Source of the DNA: Prorocentrum cordatum
Lineage: Eukaryota; Sar; Dinophyceae; Prorocentrales; Prorocentraceae
Length of the DNA: 34,436 nucleotides
Direction of reading: 5' to 3'
Assembly: GCA_963575745.1 (NCBI GenBank)
Contig: CAUYUJ010009410.1
Span: 1 to 34,436 of the forward strand
This document shows positions 31,291-34,436 of this stretch, piece after piece; the first letter of the stretch is position 1, and every line of letters begins with the position of its first letter. The notes under the pieces were generated by a model. The model searched no databases and was not told where the DNA came from. It worked only from the letters and a program-made list of their open reading frames with translations. A program made the translations under genes and the position numbers.

Positions 31291-31794
31291 TTTCTTCATT
31301 TCCGAGGGATGGCAGGCGTCACCAGGTCGTGAGGTGGGGGCGGGGACGGCAACGTCACGTTTCTCGCCCGCGCTGGCGCCGTCTGGGACTAGGAACAACC
31401 ACAGACAGTTCTGAGATCAGCACGGATCGTGACGTTACCAAGGGGGGCGGCCAGGACTGGTAACGACCGTTATCGCTCAAAAGAATGCCAATCGCGTATG
31501 TACGGCAGGTTCGCGTCGTGTGGACCCGCGGAGACCCCGCCGCGGGCGTTCAACGTTTGAACGCCACTGGCGACCCAGAATTTGCCGATGTTGCGCCACC
31601 TGACGTTTCGGGAACGGCCGATCGTTGAGGTGGAACGGCCCCCGCGAGGTCAGGAAGCAACGCCGCGGTCGGCACGACACGAACCTGTCGCACACATACG
31701 CGATTAGCTTATGCTGGCCTGTGTTTGGGCGCGGTCACTCGTGCAAGCGGGACCGCGGCGAGCGTGAACGTACAGTTTGATCTGGCACGCCCAG
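31291..31794. other. Unique sequence; no gene recognised
   Basis: No frame with coding character or recognised motif. The flank of the terminal-inverted-repeat element begins at its right end. Confidence 0.4.
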
Positions 31795-31914
31795 ATTCAT
31801 CCATCATCACCGCACTCGGGGATCCTTCTTCGGGGAACCCGGCAGGCGGTGGGTATAGATGCACGCGGCCTCACCAGGCGATGGTGTATGTGTGTGTGTG
31901 TATATATATATATG

Positions 31915-32120
31915 TATATCGGCATCAAGCTGATCAAGCCGACGAATCTTCGCCGCGATGTGGACGAAGTGCTGGACGAGCTCGATGGATGTCTGGGACA
32001 GCCTTCGTCTTCTGGTGCCCCCTCGTCGTCTCCTACCTCGGGCGGGCATCCTGGTGGCCCTAAACTACCAGGGGGAACTTCTACGATAACCTATGAGCAG
32101 GCTGCCGCCCGCTCCCGATA
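31915..32120 (+). pseudogene. Coding-like fragment inside the inverted-repeat element
   Basis: The frame reads IGIKLIKPTNLRRDVDEVLD, continues ELDGCLGQPSSSGAP and ends ITYEQAAARSR before a TAA. The amphipathic DVDEVLDELDG stretch looks like real protein sequence rather than repeat. It may be a captured exon fragment or the remains of an element gene. It is enclosed between two TA/TG microsatellites inside terminal inverted repeats. I do not recognise the family. Confidence 0.3.
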
Positions 32121-32145
32121 AGCTGGACAGACTCTTCCGGGTACT

Positions 32146-32240
32146 AGTGATATATATTTTTATATATATATATAAAACATATATATATATTTATATATAT
32201 ATATATACATATATATAAACACATACATACACACATATAT
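32146..32240. repeat. (TA)n-rich microsatellite
   Basis: TATATA runs broken by TTTT, AAAA and CA, the only strongly AT-rich stretch of the window. Confidence 0.9.
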
Positions 32241-32545
32241 GTATACGGACCCCAGGGGGGGCGGCAACTATATCCGTATCCACCGCCTGCCGCTTTCCCC
32301 GAATAGAGATCCCCCTGACGGTGGTGATGGATGAATCCCCGCCTCACACTTCTCACGATTGCCGCAGGCCTGGGTGAGCATGCAGCAAGGAGCACGTCCG
32401 ATGCTCTCGGAGCGTCCTCTGTCGGCTGTAGCGTGGCAGTCCGCTTGGCGCCTCAGCAGGTGCCATGTGTCCTCTTCGGACACGAGGTCCCGCTTCGGCA
32501 GCGAGAATGGTGTCGAAGAAGAAAAACGTCATAAACAAAGTTTTG

Positions 32546-32667
32546 GCGCTCCGCGTGGATTTCTTGGATCCGCGCTGCGCCCCCCCGTCGGCGCCTCTGG
32601 CGCCGCCCCCGGCGCGCTCCGCGTGCCAGGGAGGGGGTCCAGCGCGGATCCAATAAATTCGCGCGGA
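32546..32667. mobile_element. Foldback element, copy 3
   Basis: The left arm 32546-32577 (core GGATTTCTTGGATCCGCGCTG) is mirrored by 32640-32667 (CAGCGCGGATCCAATAAATT). The loop again has GGCGCC palindromes and CCAGGGAGGGGG. The flanks carry CATAAACA on the left and TGTTTATG on the right, so the inverted repeat may extend to about 32529-32689. This is outside the CS-domain gene. Confidence 0.75.
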
Positions 32668-32744
32668 CCGTCGGCATTTCATGTTTATGTTGTGTTGCCT
32701 TCTTCTAGGCTGGGGTGTTCAGGATGTAGCCCTCCGCAGGTTCA

Positions 32745-32885
32745 ACTCAGCATCGTCGCTGGTACATCCACGATCAAGAACCTGCCCAATTCAGCACAAT
32801 CCCGCTTCATTCTGCTGAATTCCGATGAATCTGACTTCATCAGGCTCTCGCCGTCTAGGGCTAAAATATGGTTCCATCTGGTCTA
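32745..32885 (+). other. Unassigned open block, possible exon
   Basis: After CTCCGCAG (AG at 32743-32744) a frame reads VQLSIVAGTSTIKNLPNSAQ and continues SRFILLNSDESDFIRLSPS to a stop at 32884. The composition is coding-like but short. I cannot assign a family or neighbouring exons. Confidence 0.2.
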
Positions 32886-33068
32886 AGTAATGGCCTCCTA
32901 GTCGGATCTCCTAGCTTTTCCCACTTTCTACGAAGGCCTCCTAAGAATTACAGTCGGGTCGCTGAAGAAGGAACCCTTTCGTTGGGGAGGGGCTCAGTGT
33001 TCCTTAATTGTCTCACAGTTTGTCTTAGGTTCTCCTTAGGCTCCCTATGGGACATCGAAGTGTGACTT

Positions 33069-33461
33069 ATGGAAGAACGGGGCCTCGTCCATTATTTTGG
33101 GTTCCTTCGGACAGCTTTTCGGCTGTATCTCCTGAAGGTGGGGTGTGCCTGGCTTCCGCAGCGCATCAAACAAGCAGGAATGCGGGGGCTCTTCGCCGCT
33201 TCTGGTCTAGCGCGGGGCGGGCCTCACCAGCCCTGGAGCCGTCCAGAGATTACTCGGGACGAACTTCTCCGAGGTCTCCCAGCTGGGTCCGAGTACAGTT
33301 GGACCGAGGCACCAGATCGACGCCGACTTTGGGATAGTACCCTCATGTTCTTCGTGTTTGTTGGACATTATGTGCGTCTTGGGGGATTGTACTCTCGGAT
33401 GTTCTGTGTGTTTTGGCCGGCGGGGTGTCTCGTGTTTTTGAGGGATGTTCTTGTGTCTTAG
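33069..33461 (+). other. Unassigned open frame (130 codons)
   Basis: It starts with ATG and reads MEERGLVHYFGFLRTAFRLY, then RIKQAGMRGLFAASGLARGG and EITRDELLRGLPAGSEYSW. The second half (about 33330 on) becomes Phe/Val/Leu-rich, suggesting intron or repeat sequence. The first 90 codons have coding-like composition, but no domain is recognised. It could be one exon of an unknown gene or chance. Confidence 0.25.
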
Positions 33462-33506
33462 GTCCGACTGTATGTTCGAGGCCTCCCATATTGGGTCCGA
33501 GTTGAT

Positions 33507-33669
33507 GGTTCGGAGGACCGCGCAGCATCGCGCAGCATCGCGCAGCATCGCGCAGCATCGGCGATGCGCTTCCATGTGGAGCCCGATGTTCTCCATGCCG
33601 ACTTCACCGACGCATCGCCGACGTCTCGGCGATGTTTTGCCGGCCGATGCGGCGCGACCCTCCGACCCC
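33507..33669. mobile_element. GATGC-rich miniature inverted-repeat element, copy 2
   Basis: The ends are GGTTCGGAGGACCGCGCAGC and its approximate inverse GCGGCGCGACCCTCCGACCCC. The core reads GTGGAGCCCGATGTTCTCCA. The left part contains a local fourfold GCGCAGCATC duplication. Confidence 0.75.
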
Positions 33670-33693
33670 ATCTTTTCCGACCCCATGGACCAT

Positions 33694-33863
33694 GGAGTCG
33701 GAGGATCACGCCGCATCGCCGAAGCAGCGCCGATGCGGCTCGATGTGTAGCCCGATTTTCTCCACGCCGACGCATCGCCGGTTCATCGCCGACTCCATCG
33801 CCGATGCATCGCCGATGCACCGCCGGCGATGCTCCGGCAATGCAGCGCGATCCTCCGACCATA
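33694..33863. mobile_element. GATGC-rich miniature inverted-repeat element, copy 3
   Basis: The ends are GTCGGAGGATCACGCCGC and GCAGCGCGATCCTCCGAC, inverted. The core GTGTAGCCCGATTTTCTCCA is shared with copy 2. It lies only about 25 bases after copy 2, in the same orientation. Confidence 0.78.
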
Positions 33864-34436
33864 TCTACGCAGACACCATCTAGGAGGCCTATACATCTGG
33901 TCCTTTGGACTCTGTCGAGAGTTTCGGGCCCCAGGTATTGATCACATCGAAATGCAGGATAGGATGCGCTTGGGAACCCGTCGCGCTGCAGTGCCCTGGG
34001 CGATGATCATGTTGCAGTCGGTTCAAGGCTTTTCGTGGGCGTCGTCGTCGCCATTGAGTATCTGTGTTCGTTCTCTCCACTGTTTCCCCAGCGGCAGAAA
34101 TCTAATGTTTGATGTAATCGGTTGAGCCTCTGGACGCCTCCGGAGACCTTCAGGGAGGAGAGCGATGAAGTCGAGGGAGTGCGGGTGTTCAGAGGGATGG
34201 GGCGCGGGCAGGCAGTAGATTTGCATGAAATGTGTCAGGGCCTGGCTGGTCCGACAACAGTTCCATTGCTCCAGGGCTCGCACACGGGCCCGTACCCATG
34301 ATATCCGAAGTGCTCATTACTTGAGCCAGCTTGGCCTTCCCGCCACTTCCGTATCTTTTGTCAGCTTCTTCACCATGACAGAGGAAAGTTGAGGGATACA
34401 GAGGAGCAGGAGGATGAGGAGCGAGGAACGAGGAGG
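33864..34436. other. Unique sequence; no gene recognised
   Basis: Short frames on both strands. The last 45 bases become GAGGA-rich. Nothing recognisable. Confidence 0.4.

Larger units (their letters stand above)
31795..32336. mobile_element. ~540-bp element with long terminal inverted repeats
   Basis: The left end (31795-31882) begins ATTCATCCATCATCACCG and contains CGGGGAACCCGGCAGGCGGTGG. The right end (32242-32336) is its inverse: CCACCGCCTGCCGCTTTCCCCG, then GGTGGTGATGGATGAAT. Inside each terminal repeat lies a TG/TA microsatellite (about 31884-31920 and 32146-32240). The central 200 bases are GC-balanced and open (see separate entry). No transposase is present. No clear target-site duplication can be seen. 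Confidence 0.75.

Overview
The window looks like nuclear DNA of a dinoflagellate-type alga; the species cannot be told. Four things point there. A recognisable protein domain is cut into short exons across about 19 kb. The best-fit exon junctions use GA or GC donors with AG|G acceptors instead of GT. A decayed non-LTR retrotransposon has the domain order I associate with dinoflagellate LINEs. The rest is GC-rich and dense in satellites, minisatellites, microsatellites and foldback elements. No prokaryotic gene organisation is present.

The one host gene I can assemble runs on the plus strand from about 6,058 to 24,953. Exon 1 (to 6,245) and exon 2 (14,493-14,582) carry a conserved N-terminal block that I cannot name. 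Exons 3-6 (17,312-17,407; 18,548-18,643; 19,382-19,471; 24,900-24,953) together spell a complete CS (p23/NudC-like) domain and a stop codon. The introns are about 8.2, 2.7, 1.1, 0.7 and 5.4 kb. All five internal junctions are phase 0, and each has a short direct repeat at its two ends. The 5' end of the gene was not found.

Layout. 1-6,050: no recognised gene; a nested inverted repeat, a dispersed repeat pair, two clusters of a ~100-bp satellite, a GAT-rich tract and a ~30-bp palindromic array. 6,058-24,953: the CS-domain gene. Its first intron holds an antisense U6 snRNA-like relic, a broken LINE with reverse transcriptase, zinc finger and a methyltransferase-like tail, and several microsatellites. 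Introns 2 and 3 each hold one copy of the same foldback element. Intron 5 is mostly repeats. 24,954-34,436: no recognised gene; a precise 73-bp tandem array, a GAGGCT higher-order satellite interrupted by a 579-bp insertion with a 12-bp flanking duplication, further minisatellites, a ~540-bp element with long terminal inverted repeats, a third foldback copy and two tandem copies of a ~160-bp miniature inverted-repeat element.

The genes do not form a pathway. The window is one stretched host gene in a landscape of mobile and tandem repeats. The most informative points are the non-GT introns with border repeats, the U6 relic near the LINE, and several apparently undescribed miniature elements.
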